This document shows positions 47,044 to 57,276 of a stretch of DNA of 64,000 nt, one piece after another; positions within the stretch are counted from its first letter, which is position 1; every line of letters begins with the position of its first letter. A program made the translations under genes and the position numbers. The DNA comes from Bacteroidota bacterium. GTDB taxonomy: Bacteria; Bacteroidota; Bacteroidia; Cytophagales; Cyclobacteriaceae. The notes under the pieces are model-generated. The model worked only from the letters and a program-made list of their open reading frames with translations. It was not told the origin of the DNA and made no database searches. The stretch spans positions 149,719 through 213,718 of the forward strand of contig JAFDYY010000001.1 of the NCBI GenBank assembly GCA_018267195.1, read 5' to 3'.

Positions 47044-47515
47044 GGGGGTACGTTATGATTTTTTTCCAATTCTGGTCTGCGTTCGTTTTTAAAGAGCCTT
47101 CATCCTTATTCCAGTCTTTTAAAGTGTTATTGAAAAAATGATTATAAAACAGATACAGTTTGCCATTGCTGATTTTAAAAGTTTCAGGATCCACTTCTAC
47201 TTTTTCGCCTTTGGCGCCCATGGCAAAAGCGCACCAGCCGCCATATTGCGGCTCATAACTTAAGGGGTTGGTTAAAAATGTGGCCTTGTTTTTATCCGAA
47301 GAAAACCGGTAGGTAATCCCCTCATACCAAGCCGTTATTTCTTTTTTTCCTTCCATAGCTTTATGACTTTCAAAATAAGCTACGGGGTCGTAGCCCTGAA
47401 GGGCAAGGCCTGTCTTTTCAATATTAAATTGTTTTAAGCGAACATCGGCAGGTTGCGCCCCAAGCCAACTGGCAAACAACATCAATCCAACCGGCAAATA
47501 GATTTTACTTTTCAT
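47027..47515 (-). CDS. YHS-domain secreted protein
   Basis: A 162-residue exported protein with a signal peptide ending near WLGAQP. The YHS-like core reads LQGYDPVAYFESHKAMEGKK, followed by YRFSSDKNKATFLTNPLSYE and YGGWCAFAMGAKGEKVEVDP, which is the known YHS periplasmic form with one conserved Cys. Such proteins may bind metal. It heads the YHS-DoxX-DinB set and is divergent from the Crp/Fnr regulator. Confidence 0.85.
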   Translation of the reverse strand: MKSKIYLPVGLMLFASWLGAQPADVRLKQFNIEKTGLALQGYDPVAYFESHKAMEGKKEITAWYEGITYRFSSDKNKATFLTNPLSYEPQYGGWCAFAMGAKGEKVEVDPETFKISNGKLYLFYNHFFNNTLKDWNKDEGSLKTNADQNWKKIITYPHDTKK

Positions 47516-47626
47516 AAATAGCCTTACAATAATTTTTACGCAAAGAAAAAGGAACCATTTTTTTTAAAATGTATTGCAGCCGACATTTGCTTTACATTTT
47601 TTGGTAAATACTTTATTTTTAAAGCT

Positions 47627-48307
47627 ATGAACCCGTCTGCCATCTGGTATTTTGAATGTGTTGACCTCTATAACATTCTGTGCCCGCATAAAGTGAAGGC
47701 GCTGAATAAAACCCATACTCATGTTTTTAAAAAATATAAAAAGGGGCAGCGTATCTATTCTTTAAAAGATCATTCCACCCACATTTATTTAATTGCCGAT
47801 GGCCAAGTGCGGATAGGGCATTATTTAGCCGATGGGCAAGAAGTAACTAATGCAATTTTGGTGCGAGGCGAAATTTTTGGTGAGCTGGCTTTAGCCGGAG
47901 AAGAAACAAGAAACGATTTTGCCCTGGCCGAACAAGACACCACCGCCTGTACACTCTCCATTCAGGAAATGCAACAACTGATGTATGGAAGCCGGGAATT
48001 AAATTTCAAAATTATGAAGTTGATTGGTTTGCGGTTAATGAAAGTAGAGCGCAAATTAGAATCGCTGGTTTTTAAGGATGCCCGAACCCGGATCATTGAA
48101 TTTCTAAAAGATGCCGCTTCGTGGAAAGGCTTGAAAGCCGGCTATGAAACCATTATCTACACCAAATTCACACACAAAGATATTGCCACCCTTACCGGTA
48201 CTTCCAGACAAACGGTAACTACCGTACTGAACGATTTACAGGAGAAGAAATTTTTAAATTTCGACAGGAGGAGGATTCTTATCCATGACATAGAAAACCT
48301 GAAGTAA
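47627..48307 (+). CDS. Crp/Fnr-family transcription regulator
   Basis: A 226-residue regulator. The cyclic-nucleotide-binding-like beta-barrel spans about residues 30-130 (KGQRIYSLKDHSTHIYLI, RGEIFGELALAGEE), then a long dimerisation helix (KLIGLRLMKVERKLESL), and a winged helix-turn-helix: FTHKDIATLTGTSRQTVTTV. No Fnr-type N-terminal Cys cluster is evident, although Cys are present at 11 and 19. It is divergent from the YHS-DoxX-DinB genes, which it may control. Confidence 0.9.
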   Translation: MNPSAIWYFECVDLYNILCPHKVKALNKTHTHVFKKYKKGQRIYSLKDHSTHIYLIADGQVRIGHYLADGQEVTNAILVRGEIFGELALAGEETRNDFALAEQDTTACTLSIQEMQQLMYGSRELNFKIMKLIGLRLMKVERKLESLVFKDARTRIIEFLKDAASWKGLKAGYETIIYTKFTHKDIATLTGTSRQTVTTVLNDLQEKKFLNFDRRRILIHDIENLK

Positions 48308-48318
48308 TCCTGTTTTTG

Positions 48319-48957
48319 TCAGCCTTGAAGTAAGGGTCTTATTATCATACGCAGTTCGTTCAACATCATGGCGGTGGCACCCCACACCACTTCGCCTTCA
48401 ATAAGGAAATGCGGAGCCTGCATGCGGTAGGTTTTGGCGGCTAAAATTTCTTTGTTGTGTATGGCATCCTCGCGGAGGAGTTCGCTCAGGTCGGCATTTA
48501 GCACGCTATCCACCTCAGTCGCTTGTAGATGAAATTCCGGGTTTGTATTGGTGTAGGCTACTACCGGCACAATTAAATAATTACTGGGCAAAACAAAATA
48601 ATCGCTCAGTCTTCCAATAATATTTATTGTTTCGGGAAGAATACCAATTTCTTCTTCGCACTCGCGCAAGGCAGTTTGTTGATAGTTTTCATTGAGTTCT
48701 GCTTTGCCTCCCGGTAAGCTTATCTGGCCTCCGTGTGCCCCCACATAATCGGGGCGTTTCGTTAAAGGAAATTTTATTTTTCCATCTGATTCGTAGAGCA
48801 AAATCAGAACACTGCCGGGTTTGGGTGGGGCGGTATGATTAAACCGGGGCCTGAGTGTGCCTACCGGGATGGCCTGCATCACTTCATGGGCAGCCGCTCC
48901 GGGCAAGGGATGTTGCAACCGGTTGCCTAACTGATTGGCTAACTGCGCTAAATTCAT
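48319..48957 (-). CDS. Nudix hydrolase (CoA pyrophosphatase-like)
   Basis: A 212-residue Nudix protein. The Nudix box GX5EX7REUXEEXGU is complete: GGKAELNENYQQTALRECEE and then EIGI. The preceding YVGAHGGQISLPGG corresponds to the segment conserved in NudL/YeaB-type CoA pyrophosphatases. Likely hydrolyses CoA or related nucleotides. Its start overlaps the TPR lipoprotein stop by 4 nt; it is convergent with the Crp/Fnr gene 11 bp away. Confidence 0.9.
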   Translation of the reverse strand: MNLAQLANQLGNRLQHPLPGAAAHEVMQAIPVGTLRPRFNHTAPPKPGSVLILLYESDGKIKFPLTKRPDYVGAHGGQISLPGGKAELNENYQQTALRECEEEIGILPETINIIGRLSDYFVLPSNYLIVPVVAYTNTNPEFHLQATEVDSVLNADLSELLREDAIHNKEILAAKTYRMQAPHFLIEGEVVWGATAMMLNELRMIIRPLLQG

Positions 48958-49985
48958 TTACAATTTTTCAATAAAGCTGGCGAAACAAGATCACCGGCTG
49001 TTTTCGATTTTAAAAACGACTCGCAGGCAAATTCGTTTTTTCCGTTTTTCTGGTAAACCATGCCGAGATAAAAATAAATTTTATCTACAAACGAATCCAT
49101 GCTTAATGCCTGTTGAAGCAACCGCTCGGCCGGGGCATACTCCCCTTTCATCAAATAAAAAATTCCTTTATTGCGATACGCCCATGCATTGCCGGGATCG
49201 CGTGAAATACTTTCGTTAATGTCAGTTTCAGCCTTAGTCAATTCGTTTAGCAATAAATAAATATAGCCCCGGTTATTTACATAATACGATTGGCGCGGAT
49301 CGAGCCGGATGGCTTCGTTTATCAGGTTCAGTGCTTCCGGGTAATGATGTAACTCCACTTCAATGAGCGATAGCGTATTGTAAATATTGGGTTCGCGGTC
49401 ATTCAGCCGGGCGGCTTTTTGCAATTCTTCTTTTGCCGAATCGTAAAAATGCAGATAGTAATATACAATGGCATGATTTACCAATAACTCTTGTTTCATT
49501 TTTTTATCATTGCCGGCCGCTATCCTGGCCTGATGAAAAGCCCGGAGTGCATTAGAAAAATTGCGAAGGCGGGTATAGTTCAGCCCGAGCGTAAAATAGG
49601 CAATAGCCGTATCGGGCTTTACCGCAATTACTTTTTGTATGTCTTCAATCGAGCGATAGTATTCTTTTAGTTCGTACGCGGTATTGGCCCGATTAATCAG
49701 GGCATGTAAAAAATGAGGGTTGCAGGTGAGTGCTTTATCATAATAGGGAAGCGCTTGTTCAAATTTTTTTTGTTGAAAATATACCGTACCCATATTATTC
49801 AGCGCATCGGCAAAGCAATCATTTAACTTCGTGGCTTCTTCATAATAGTTGAGCGCCTGCTGCCAGTCTTGTTTCTGGGAAGCAATGTTACCTTTTAACA
49901 ACAATTGCTGCATACGCGATTTCCGGCTCTCGCACCCCCACAAAACGAAACTAAAAATCAAAAAAAGCAATAATCTATTTCTCAT
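48954..49985 (-). CDS. TPR-repeat lipoprotein
   Basis: Start at the ATG at 49985 (MRNRLLLFLIFSFVLWGCES) gives a lipoprotein signal with Cys18 as lipid site and 343 residues; the frame extends 27 codons upstream without need. About eight tetratricopeptide repeats follow, for example WQQALNYYEEATKLNDCFAD and YYVNNRGYIYLLLNELTKAE. Likely a periplasm-facing scaffold. Function unknown. Confidence 0.85.
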   Translation of the reverse strand: MRNRLLLFLIFSFVLWGCESRKSRMQQLLLKGNIASQKQDWQQALNYYEEATKLNDCFADALNNMGTVYFQQKKFEQALPYYDKALTCNPHFLHALINRANTAYELKEYYRSIEDIQKVIAVKPDTAIAYFTLGLNYTRLRNFSNALRAFHQARIAAGNDKKMKQELLVNHAIVYYYLHFYDSAKEELQKAARLNDREPNIYNTLSLIEVELHHYPEALNLINEAIRLDPRQSYYVNNRGYIYLLLNELTKAETDINESISRDPGNAWAYRNKGIFYLMKGEYAPAERLLQQALSMDSFVDKIYFYLGMVYQKNGKNEFACESFLKSKTAGDLVSPALLKNCK

Positions 49986-50109
49986 AATAAACAAAGATAA
50001 GGCAGTGCGATAGCATTGTAAAAAGAATGCGGTCAATGCCATCAAAAAAATATTTTTTCCTTTCATTTGAAAAATCCATAAATGTTCAATTACTTCGTGC
50101 CGCCATAAA

Positions 50110-50175
50110 ATGAACCGTACGCATACATTCCATCACCACCATACCTTCCTAACGGATGGCAGGATGATGTTTTGA
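50110..50175 (+). CDS. hisL: his operon leader peptide
   Basis: A 21-codon frame, ATG at 50110 to TGA at 50173-50175, encoding MNRTHTFHHHHTFLTDGRMM followed by Phe. Five of residues 5-11 are His, four in a row, which is the hallmark of a histidine attenuator leader. It lies 27 nt upstream of a perfect terminator hairpin and 97 nt upstream of hisG. When charged tRNA-His is scarce, ribosome stalling at the His codons should favour an antiterminator; GGCAGG (50158-50163) can pair with CTTGCC (50208-50213). Confidence 0.85.
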   Translation: MNRTHTFHHHHTFLTDGRMMF

Positions 50176-50201
50176 TTTTTGCGAAAGCGAATAAAAAACT
50201 T

Positions 50202-50237
50202 AAAAGGCTTGCCAACTACGGCAAGCCTTTTTGTTTT
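50202..50237 (+). terminator. his attenuator terminator
   Basis: A perfect 12-bp stem (AAAAGGCTTGCC paired with GGCAAGCCTTTT), a 6-nt loop AACTAC, and a following T-rich tail. It sits between hisL and hisG with no rightward gene upstream that would need an ordinary terminator, so it acts as the regulated terminator of the his leader. Confidence 0.85.
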
Positions 50238-50271
50238 ATAACAATTTATGAAAAACCATAACCAACTATCT

Positions 50272-51129
50272 ATGTTACGTTTGCGTATCGCCATACAAAA
50301 ATCAGGACGACTGCACGACCAGTCGCTTCAGTTATTAAAAGAAAGCGGGCTGCATTTTAATAACGGGAAAGATCAACTAAAAACACAGGCCGTAAATTTT
50401 CCGGCAGAACTCCTCTTCCTTCGCGATGACGATATACCACAGTACATAGAAGACCATGTAGCCGATGTCGGCATCCTCGGAGAAAATGTAGTGCTGGAAA
50501 AGCAAAAGAGAAATGAAATTGTGTTGCGGCTGGGTTTTGCAAAATGCCGCCTCTCCATAGCCGTACCTAAGTCAGAAAATTATACTGACAAAAAATGGCT
50601 GCAAGGAAAAAACATTGCTACCTCCTACCCTAACCTGGTAAAGACATTCTTAAAAAGAAATAATATCGAAGCCGGTATTCATGAAATCAGCGGCTCGGTA
50701 GAAATAGCTCCGGGTATAGGGTTAGCCGATGCCATCTGCGATCTCGTCAGCTCGGGAAGCACGTTGCTGAGCAATGGGCTGAAAGAAGTAGAAATCGTAG
50801 TACCATCGGAAGCGGTGCTGGTAGCCGGAACTGCTCTGGGTACGGAAAAAAAGGCGCTCTTACAAGAACTGTTGTTTAGAATCAATGCCGTGCAGGCTGC
50901 CCAAAACAATAAATATATTTTAATGAACTGCCCCAACGAAGCCATCGAAAAAATTACTTCGGTCATTCCGGGAATGAAAAGCCCCACCATTATGCCGCTT
51001 ACCAAACCCGGGTGGTCGTCTTTACATTCGGTAGTAAATGAAAGTGACTTTTGGAAAAAAATAAATTTACTGAAATCATTTGGGGCTGAAGGGATTTTAG
51101 TAATTCCGATTGAAAAAATGATTGCTTAA
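50272..51129 (+). CDS. hisG: ATP phosphoribosyltransferase
   Basis: First enzyme of histidine synthesis: ATP plus PRPP to phosphoribosyl-ATP. 285 residues from the ATG at 50272 (MLRLRIAIQKSGRLHDQSL); an upstream ATG at 50248 is also in frame. The length and the C-terminal ACT-like domain (CPNEAIEKITSVIPGMKSPT, ILVIPIEKMIA) identify the long, hexameric form, which is inhibited by histidine. PRPP loop: GIGLADAICDLVSSGSTL. Controlled by the upstream attenuator. Confidence 0.96.
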   Translation: MLRLRIAIQKSGRLHDQSLQLLKESGLHFNNGKDQLKTQAVNFPAELLFLRDDDIPQYIEDHVADVGILGENVVLEKQKRNEIVLRLGFAKCRLSIAVPKSENYTDKKWLQGKNIATSYPNLVKTFLKRNNIEAGIHEISGSVEIAPGIGLADAICDLVSSGSTLLSNGLKEVEIVVPSEAVLVAGTALGTEKKALLQELLFRINAVQAAQNNKYILMNCPNEAIEKITSVIPGMKSPTIMPLTKPGWSSLHSVVNESDFWKKINLLKSFGAEGILVIPIEKMIA

Positions 51130-51146
51130 CCCTAACATCGGTAGCC

Positions 51147-52451
51147 ATGAAAATTTATAAACACCCTGAGCGAACCCTATGGCATACGTTATGCCAACGC
51201 CCGCAGTGGCAAACGGAAATTTTACAAAATCGTGTGCAGGATATTTTATCACAAGTAAAAAGTGTTGGGGATAAGGCGATCCTAGAACTTACCCATCAGT
51301 TTGATCGGGTTAACTTAAAAAGTATAACCGTAAGTCCAGAAGAAATTTCAGCATCGGCAAACCAGATACCCGATGCACTAAAAGAGGCTATTCAATTAGC
51401 GGCACAGAACATCCACCGGTTTCATGCCATTCAAAAAAAGGAAACTGAAAAAATTGAAACTACACCGGGTGTTATTTGTTGGCGCAAGGCTGTGCCTATC
51501 GAAAGAATAGGCATCTATATTCCGGGAGGTTCGGCTCCACTGTTTTCCACGGTACTGATGCTGGGCATCCCGGCCAAGCTGGCGGGTTGTAAGGAAGTGG
51601 TGTTGTGCAGTCCCCCCAATCAACACGGAAAAATTCATCCGGCCATTTTGTTTGCTGCCCGTAGCGTGGGCATCAACACCATTTTTAAAGCAGGCGGGGC
51701 ACAGGCCATAGCTGCTATGGCCTACGGCACAGAGAGTATCCCTTTCGTTTATAAAATTTTTGGTCCCGGAAATCAATTCGTTACCAAAGCCAAACAACTG
51801 GTAAGCCTGGAGGGAACGGCCATCGATATGCCGGCTGGCCCATCCGAAGTATTGGTACTGGCCGATGAAAATGCCGATGCTTCCTTTGTAGCCGCTGATT
51901 TATTATCGCAGGCCGAGCATGGCCCCGATAGTCAGGTAGTTTTAGTAACCTATACGCATGCCCAGGTGCTGGCCGTACTCAATGAAATAGAAAAACAAAA
52001 AGTAAAAATGCCCCGAAAAGAAATAGCCGAAGAAGCTTTGAAAAACAGTAGGGCCATTATTCTTAATCAATCAGAAGCTATAGAATTTATAAACGAATAT
52101 GCCCCCGAACACTTAATTATTAATACAACCGATTGTGAATTGGTAGCCGATCTCGTGGTGAATGCCGGCTCTGTATTTCTTGGCGCTCATTCGCCTGAAT
52201 CGGTAGGTGATTATGCCTCGGGCACCAACCACACTTTACCTACCAATGGATATGCCAAAAGCGGAGGTGGCATTTCGCTCGATAGCTTTATGAAGTATAT
52301 CACGTTTCAGCAACTAACTCCTCAAGGCTTGCAAACATTGGAGCCAACAGTAACCGCTATGGCAGAGGCCGAGCAACTGCCAGGCCATGCCGAGGCAGTA
52401 AAAATAAGATTACAAGCCTATCAAAAAATCAAAACAACTAACTGTGATTGA
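51147..52451 (+). CDS. hisD: Histidinol dehydrogenase
   Basis: Zinc and NAD-dependent enzyme of 434 residues oxidising histidinol to histidine. Signatures: IYIPGGSAPLFSTVLM, FGPGNQFVTKAKQLV, DMPAGPSEVLVLAD, SQAEHGPDSQVVLVT (His as zinc ligand) and the catalytic Glu-His in YAPEHLII. It lies 17 bp after hisG; its stop overlaps the hisC start. Confidence 0.97.
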   Translation: MKIYKHPERTLWHTLCQRPQWQTEILQNRVQDILSQVKSVGDKAILELTHQFDRVNLKSITVSPEEISASANQIPDALKEAIQLAAQNIHRFHAIQKKETEKIETTPGVICWRKAVPIERIGIYIPGGSAPLFSTVLMLGIPAKLAGCKEVVLCSPPNQHGKIHPAILFAARSVGINTIFKAGGAQAIAAMAYGTESIPFVYKIFGPGNQFVTKAKQLVSLEGTAIDMPAGPSEVLVLADENADASFVAADLLSQAEHGPDSQVVLVTYTHAQVLAVLNEIEKQKVKMPRKEIAEEALKNSRAIILNQSEAIEFINEYAPEHLIINTTDCELVADLVVNAGSVFLGAHSPESVGDYASGTNHTLPTNGYAKSGGGISLDSFMKYITFQQLTPQGLQTLEPTVTAMAEAEQLPGHAEAVKIRLQAYQKIKTTNCD

Positions 52452-53475
52452 CCTGCCCACATTCATTCGCCCCAACATTAAACGCCTGACCGCTTATTCA
52501 TCTGCCCGCGATGAGTTTAAAGGTGAAGCCACTATTTTTTTAGATGCAAATGAAAACCCGTTTCCGGGAATCTATAACCGGTACCCGGATCCACATCAAA
52601 AAAAATTAAAAAACAAAATTGCATCTATCAAAAACATACACCCCGATCAGCTTTTTATTGGCAACGGAAGCGATGAGGCCATTGATTTATTACTCCGGAT
52701 ATTTTGTATTCCATCGGTTGATGAGGTCATCATCCCCCAGCCTACCTATGGCATGTACGAGGTATGTGCACAGATCAACGATATTAAAGTTAAATCAGTC
52801 GGCCTCGCCTCAGACTTCGATATTCCGGCAGAAGAAATCCTTTCACTCGTTTCGCCTGCAACTAAAATCATATTTTTGTGCAGCCCCAACAACCCCACGG
52901 GCAACACGCTCGGAGCAGACAAAGTGGATATGATTTTGAAAAACTTTAACGGCTTGGTGGTAATAGATGAAGCGTATATTGATTTTGCTTCTACTCCCAG
53001 TTGGGCGAATCAATTAGCCGGCTTCAACAATCTGATTGTATTGCAAACACTATCAAAAGCCTGGGGGTTGGCCTCTTTACGTATTGGGTTATGTCTGGCC
53101 CATCCGGAAATAATTTCCGTGTTAAATAAAATAAAAGCACCTTACAACATCAGCAGTGTAGCACAACAATTGGCCTTACAGGCACTTGATCAGACCGATA
53201 GAAAAGAAAAACAAGTACAAACAATACTGGCACAGCGTTCCTATCTCACAGAAGAACTGGTACAACTACCCTTAACTCTTGCTGTTTATCCTTCCGAAGC
53301 TAATTTTCTCTTCGTCAAGATGGTTCATGCTAAAAAGGTTTATCAGCATTTAATTTCTAAGGGAATTATTGTGCGCGACCGAAGTCATCTTATTTTGTCT
53401 GCCGATTGCCTGCGCATTACGGTAGGAACAGCCGAAGAAAACCAACGGCTTATTTACGAACTGAAGAAATTATGA
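52444..53475 (+). CDS. hisC: Histidinol-phosphate aminotransferase
   Basis: PLP aminotransferase of 343 residues converting imidazole-acetol phosphate to histidinol phosphate. Seen: [10 protein letters not shown] (N-terminal HisC pattern), [29 protein letters not shown] and [15 protein letters not shown] with the PLP lysine. GTG start overlapping the hisD stop by 8 nt; ATGA overlap with hisB. Confidence 0.96.
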   Translation: MIDLPTFIRPNIKRLTAYSSARDEFKGEATIFLDANENPFPGIYNRYPDPHQKKLKNKIASIKNIHPDQLFIGNGSDEAIDLLLRIFCIPSVDEVIIPQPTYGMYEVCAQINDIKVKSVGLASDFDIPAEEILSLVSPATKIIFLCSPNNPTGNTLGADKVDMILKNFNGLVVIDEAYIDFASTPSWANQLAGFNNLIVLQTLSKAWGLASLRIGLCLAHPEIISVLNKIKAPYNISSVAQQLALQALDQTDRKEKQVQTILAQRSYLTEELVQLPLTLAVYPSEANFLFVKMVHAKKVYQHLISKGIIVRDRSHLILSADCLRITVGTAEENQRLIYELKKL

Positions 53476-54587
53476 GAAAAATATTATTTATCGACCGCGA
53501 TGGTACTCTGATTGCCGAGCCGCCTGAAGCTCCGCAAATAGATAGTTTAGAAAAACTTCATTTTATACCCGGTGTATTTACTTGGCTGAGTAAGCTGGCA
53601 CAAGAAACCGATTATGAATTAGTAATGGTAACCAACCAGGATGGATTAGGAACAGAAAAATTTCCTGAGCATACATTCTGGCCGGTGCAGAATAGAATCA
53701 TAGAAACACTGAATGGAGAAGGAATATATTTTAGCGAAATCCATATTGACCGATCCCTGCCCGAAGAAAACAAACCCACCCGAAAACCGGGAACCGGAAT
53801 GTTGATGCATTATTTCAGCGAAAGCGTTGATCTTAAAAACTCATTTGTTATTGGCGATCGCCTTACCGACCTACAACTGGCTAAAAACCTGGATGCCCAA
53901 GGTATTTTGTTCAACTCGCTGCAACCGGCTGACAAAATTATCGAAGCCGGATTAGCCGGGTCTTGCGCACTTATAGCAAAATCGTGGCAGGACGTGTATA
54001 ATTTTTTAAGACCACAACGAAAAGCTAAAACGCACCGAGTAACCAAAGAAACTGATATCGTCATTAACCTGAACCTGGACGGAAACGGACAGGCCGACAT
54101 TCAAACCGGGCTCGCCTTTTTCGATCACATGTTGCACCAACTGGCACGTCATGGCCAAATCGATTTACGTATTCATGCCAAAGGAGATCTGCATATAGAC
54201 GAGCACCACACCATAGAAGATACTGCACTCGCCTTGGGCGATGCGTTTTTAAAAGCACTGGGCAACAAGCGGGGAATTGAGCGATATGGATTTTGTTTAC
54301 CCATGGACGACTGCCTGGCACAAGTGGCCATTGATTTTGGCGGACGTCCGTGGTTGATATGGAAAACTGAATTTAAACGAGAAAAAATAGGCGATGTGCC
54401 GACCGAAATGTTTTTTCATTTTTTTAAATCGTTTAGCGATTCCGCCAAATGCAATCTCAACATACAAGCGGAAGGCACCAACGAACACCATAAGATTGAA
54501 GCAATTTTTAAAGCTTTCGCCAAAGCCATAAAATTTGCCATAAAAAAAGAAGGCACCCGGTTACCCAGTACAAAAGGAGTGGTGTAG
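53472..54587 (+). CDS. hisB: Bifunctional histidinol-phosphatase / imidazoleglycerol-phosphate dehydratase
   Basis: A 371-residue fusion. The N-terminal HAD phosphatase ([38 protein letters not shown]) performs the histidinol-phosphatase step. The C-terminal dehydratase (residues about 185-371) has ATG-type family motifs [21 protein letters not shown]-like [13 protein letters not shown] and [16 protein letters not shown] with metal-binding His. The ATG at 53472 overlaps the hisC stop; the longer frame from 53406 is not needed. Confidence 0.96.
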   Translation: MRKILFIDRDGTLIAEPPEAPQIDSLEKLHFIPGVFTWLSKLAQETDYELVMVTNQDGLGTEKFPEHTFWPVQNRIIETLNGEGIYFSEIHIDRSLPEENKPTRKPGTGMLMHYFSESVDLKNSFVIGDRLTDLQLAKNLDAQGILFNSLQPADKIIEAGLAGSCALIAKSWQDVYNFLRPQRKAKTHRVTKETDIVINLNLDGNGQADIQTGLAFFDHMLHQLARHGQIDLRIHAKGDLHIDEHHTIEDTALALGDAFLKALGNKRGIERYGFCLPMDDCLAQVAIDFGGRPWLIWKTEFKREKIGDVPTEMFFHFFKSFSDSAKCNLNIQAEGTNEHHKIEAIFKAFAKAIKFAIKKEGTRLPSTKGVV

Positions 54588-54588
54588 T

Positions 54589-55179
54589 ATGAATATTTCC
54601 ATCGTCAAATACAACGCAGGCAATACCCAGTCGGTAGCCTTTGCCTTGGATCGGCTCGGCATTAGGTATTTAATTACCGATGTGCCCGAGGAAATTCAAC
54701 GAGCCGATAAAGTTATTTTTCCGGGCGTAGGCGAAGCCAGTTCTACCATGAAATACCTCCGGGATAAAAAATTAGATAACGTAATCGTAAATCTTAAACA
54801 GCCGGTGTTAGGTATTTGTTTGGGTATGCAGTTGCTGTGTCGGCACTCAGATGAAAATAATACCACTTGCCTTGGTGTGTTTGATGAAAGTGTACAAAAA
54901 TTTACTCCCACGTCACAATATAAAGTTCCACACACGGGTTGGAACTCGCTTACTTCTGTAAACGGCTGGGTAGATCCTTTCCTCCAAAACCAATTAGTCT
55001 ATTTTGTACACAGCTATTATGTTCCGGTCAATCGGTTCACCACAGCTACTACCGAATATACCGTGCCATTTAGTGCCGCCATGAAAAAAAATAATTTTTA
55101 TGCCGTTCAATTTCATCCGGAAAAATCGGCCGGAACAGGCGAGAAAATACTGAAGATTTTTTTATCTTCATCCGTATGA
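54589..55179 (+). CDS. hisH: Imidazole glycerol phosphate synthase, glutaminase subunit
   Basis: A 196-residue class I glutaminase that feeds ammonia to HisF. N-terminus IVKYNAGNTQSVAFALDRLG, catalytic Cys in LGICLGMQLLC, and His-Glu in VQFHPEKSAGTG. It is the canonical HisH, clearly different from the sugar-locus HisH2 at 12398. It lies 1 bp after hisB and overlaps hisA. Confidence 0.96.
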   Translation: MNISIVKYNAGNTQSVAFALDRLGIRYLITDVPEEIQRADKVIFPGVGEASSTMKYLRDKKLDNVIVNLKQPVLGICLGMQLLCRHSDENNTTCLGVFDESVQKFTPTSQYKVPHTGWNSLTSVNGWVDPFLQNQLVYFVHSYYVPVNRFTTATTEYTVPFSAAMKKNNFYAVQFHPEKSAGTGEKILKIFLSSSV

Positions 55180-55889
55180 AAATAATTCCGGCCATTGATA
55201 TTATAGAAGGCAAATGCGTACGGCTCACACAAGGTAATTTTGGCCAAATGAAAGTGTACCGCGAAAATCCGACCGAAGTAGCACTAGAGTTTCAGAAGGC
55301 CGGTTTGGAATACCTTCACTTAGTCGATCTGGATGGTGCTAAGAAAGGCAAAGTAGTGAATTGGAAAATTCTAAACGACATACAATCAAAAACTGCTCTA
55401 ACGGTTGATTTTGGCGGAGGCGTCAATACAGACGAGGAGGTAACGCAACTTCTGGAACTGGGGATCGATCAAATCAACATCGGGAGCCTGGCCATCAAAC
55501 AACCGGATACCTTCCTTAAATGGCTTCACCACTATGGCCCAGAAAATTTTATATTAAGTGCCGATGTAAAAGATGAAAATGTAATGATTAACGGCTGGCT
55601 GGAGCCGGCACGTTTTCGCGTACTCGATCTGGTTGACCGTTTCGTTAAAGAAGGATTGTTGTATTTAACCTGTACCGATATTGGCTCAGACGGGATGCTA
55701 AAAGGCCCTAACCTCGGTTTGTATCGAAAACTAAAAGACCGGTTTCCTTCATTGAATATCAATGCCAGCGGAGGCATTTCATCCATAGAAGACCTGAAAG
55801 ACCTGGAGTATTTGCAATTGCATGGAGCCATCATTGGTAAAGCCATCTACGAAGGGATGATTAATTTGGCCGACTTAAAAAAAAGATAA
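55176..55889 (+). CDS. hisA: ProFAR isomerase
   Basis: TIM-barrel isomerase of 237 residues. Catalytic Asp8 in [18 protein letters not shown] and the second Asp in the [14 protein letters not shown] segment. Phosphate-binding loops [12 protein letters not shown] and NASGGISS. Overlaps hisH by 4 nt and hisF by 1 nt. Confidence 0.97.
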   Translation: MKIIPAIDIIEGKCVRLTQGNFGQMKVYRENPTEVALEFQKAGLEYLHLVDLDGAKKGKVVNWKILNDIQSKTALTVDFGGGVNTDEEVTQLLELGIDQINIGSLAIKQPDTFLKWLHHYGPENFILSADVKDENVMINGWLEPARFRVLDLVDRFVKEGLLYLTCTDIGSDGMLKGPNLGLYRKLKDRFPSLNINASGGISSIEDLKDLEYLQLHGAIIGKAIYEGMINLADLKKR

Positions 55890-56644
55890 TGCTAACCAGA
55901 CGTATCATACCCTGTCTGGATATTAAAGACGGACGCACGGTAAAAGGTATAAATTTTGTGCAGTTACGTGATGCAGGTGATCCGGTAGAGTTGGCGGCTG
56001 CCTACGCAAACCAGGGCGCAGATGAATTAGTGTTTCTCGATATCTCAGCTACTGCAGAAAAAAGGAAAACACTAAACAACTTGGTAAAAAAAATTGCTGC
56101 CCGTATCAACATTCCTTTTACGGTAGGGGGAGGCATCCGTTCGATTAATGATGTCGCTCCCCTGCTTGAAGCGGGAGCCGATAAAGTAAGTGTCAATACA
56201 TCCGTTGTAGAAAAACCGGAATTGATTAACGAACTGGCAAAGGAGTTTGGTTCGCAGTTTGTTGTGCTCGCTATTGATGCCCGTAAAATGGATAACCAAT
56301 GGATCGTGCACACGCATGGCGGCCAGATACCCACCGAAAAGAAATTGTTTTCGTGGGCAAAGGAAGCGCACAACCGGGGGGCCGGAGAAATTTTATTTAC
56401 CAGCATGGATCACGATGGCACTAAAAACGGGTTTGCCATTGATCCGCTTCAGAAGCTGAATCAACTGCTGCCTATTCCTGTCATTGCATCGGGTGGAGCC
56501 GGGCATCCGGTTCATTTTGCCGAAGCCTTTCTCTCAGGCCGGGCCGATGCGGCTCTGGCAGCCAGTGTTTTTCACTTCGGTGAAATTAAAATTCCTGAGC
56601 TAAAATTATTTTTAAAATCAAACCAAATACCCGTCCGGTTATAA
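55889..56644 (+). CDS. hisF: Imidazole glycerol phosphate synthase, cyclase subunit
   Basis: TIM-barrel subunit of 251 residues forming IGP and AICAR from PRFAR with ammonia from HisH. Catalytic Asp in [13 protein letters not shown] and in [12 protein letters not shown]; phosphate loops FTVGGGIRS and [10 protein letters not shown]. This is the true histidine enzyme; compare HisF2 at 11631, which lacks the CLDIKDGR start. Confidence 0.97.
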   Translation: MLTRRIIPCLDIKDGRTVKGINFVQLRDAGDPVELAAAYANQGADELVFLDISATAEKRKTLNNLVKKIAARINIPFTVGGGIRSINDVAPLLEAGADKVSVNTSVVEKPELINELAKEFGSQFVVLAIDARKMDNQWIVHTHGGQIPTEKKLFSWAKEAHNRGAGEILFTSMDHDGTKNGFAIDPLQKLNQLLPIPVIASGGAGHPVHFAEAFLSGRADAALAASVFHFGEIKIPELKLFLKSNQIPVRL

Positions 56645-56645
56645 T

Positions 56646-57242
56646 ATGATTATTACAGAATTAAATTTTAATAAGCTCGAGGGACTGGTTCCTTGTATTG
56701 TGCAAGACTCCGTTACTAACGTAGTATTAATGTTAGGGTTTATGAATAAAGAGGCCCTTCAAAAAACAATCGTAGAGAAAAAAGTTACTTTTTATAGCAG
56801 AAGTAAACAACGGCTTTGGACCAAAGGCGAAACCTCAGGGAATTTTCTTCACTTAGTCAGTATCACGCCTGATTGCGATAACGACACATTATTAATTAAA
56901 GTGCGGCCACAAGGAGCAGTATGCCATACCGGATCTGATACCTGTTTCCGTGAAAAAAATAAAAGCAATGGATTGCATTTTTTAGAACAAATAATTCAAG
57001 AGCGAAAGCAAAAACCAAAAGAAGGTTCTTATACCAATAAGCTGCTGAGCGCAGGGATAAACAAAGTAGCTCAAAAAGTAGGAGAAGAAGCCGTGGAATT
57101 AGTGATCGAAGCAAAAGACAATAACCGCGAATTATTTTTAAATGAAGCAGCCGATCTGATGTATCACTTCCTGGTATTGCTGGCTGCCAAAGGATACTCA
57201 TTGCAGGAGGTGGAGCAACTATTAGAGCAACGCCATCCATAA
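56646..57242 (+). CDS. hisI: Bifunctional phosphoribosyl-AMP cyclohydrolase / phosphoribosyl-ATP pyrophosphatase
   Basis: HisIE fusion of 198 residues. The N-terminal HisI domain has MLGFMNKEALQ, FYSRSKQRLWTKGETSGN and the zinc-site segment DCDNDTLLIKV with Cys in GAVCHTGSDTCF. The C-terminal HisE domain (from about residue 110) has SYTNKLLSAGINKVAQKVGE and EAADLMYHFLVLLA. Last gene of the his operon, 1 bp after hisF. Confidence 0.96.
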   Translation: MIITELNFNKLEGLVPCIVQDSVTNVVLMLGFMNKEALQKTIVEKKVTFYSRSKQRLWTKGETSGNFLHLVSITPDCDNDTLLIKVRPQGAVCHTGSDTCFREKNKSNGLHFLEQIIQERKQKPKEGSYTNKLLSAGINKVAQKVGEEAVELVIEAKDNNRELFLNEAADLMYHFLVLLAAKGYSLQEVEQLLEQRHP

Positions 57243-57276
57243 CATAATATCTAAGCTCAACTAATAAGTGCAAGGT

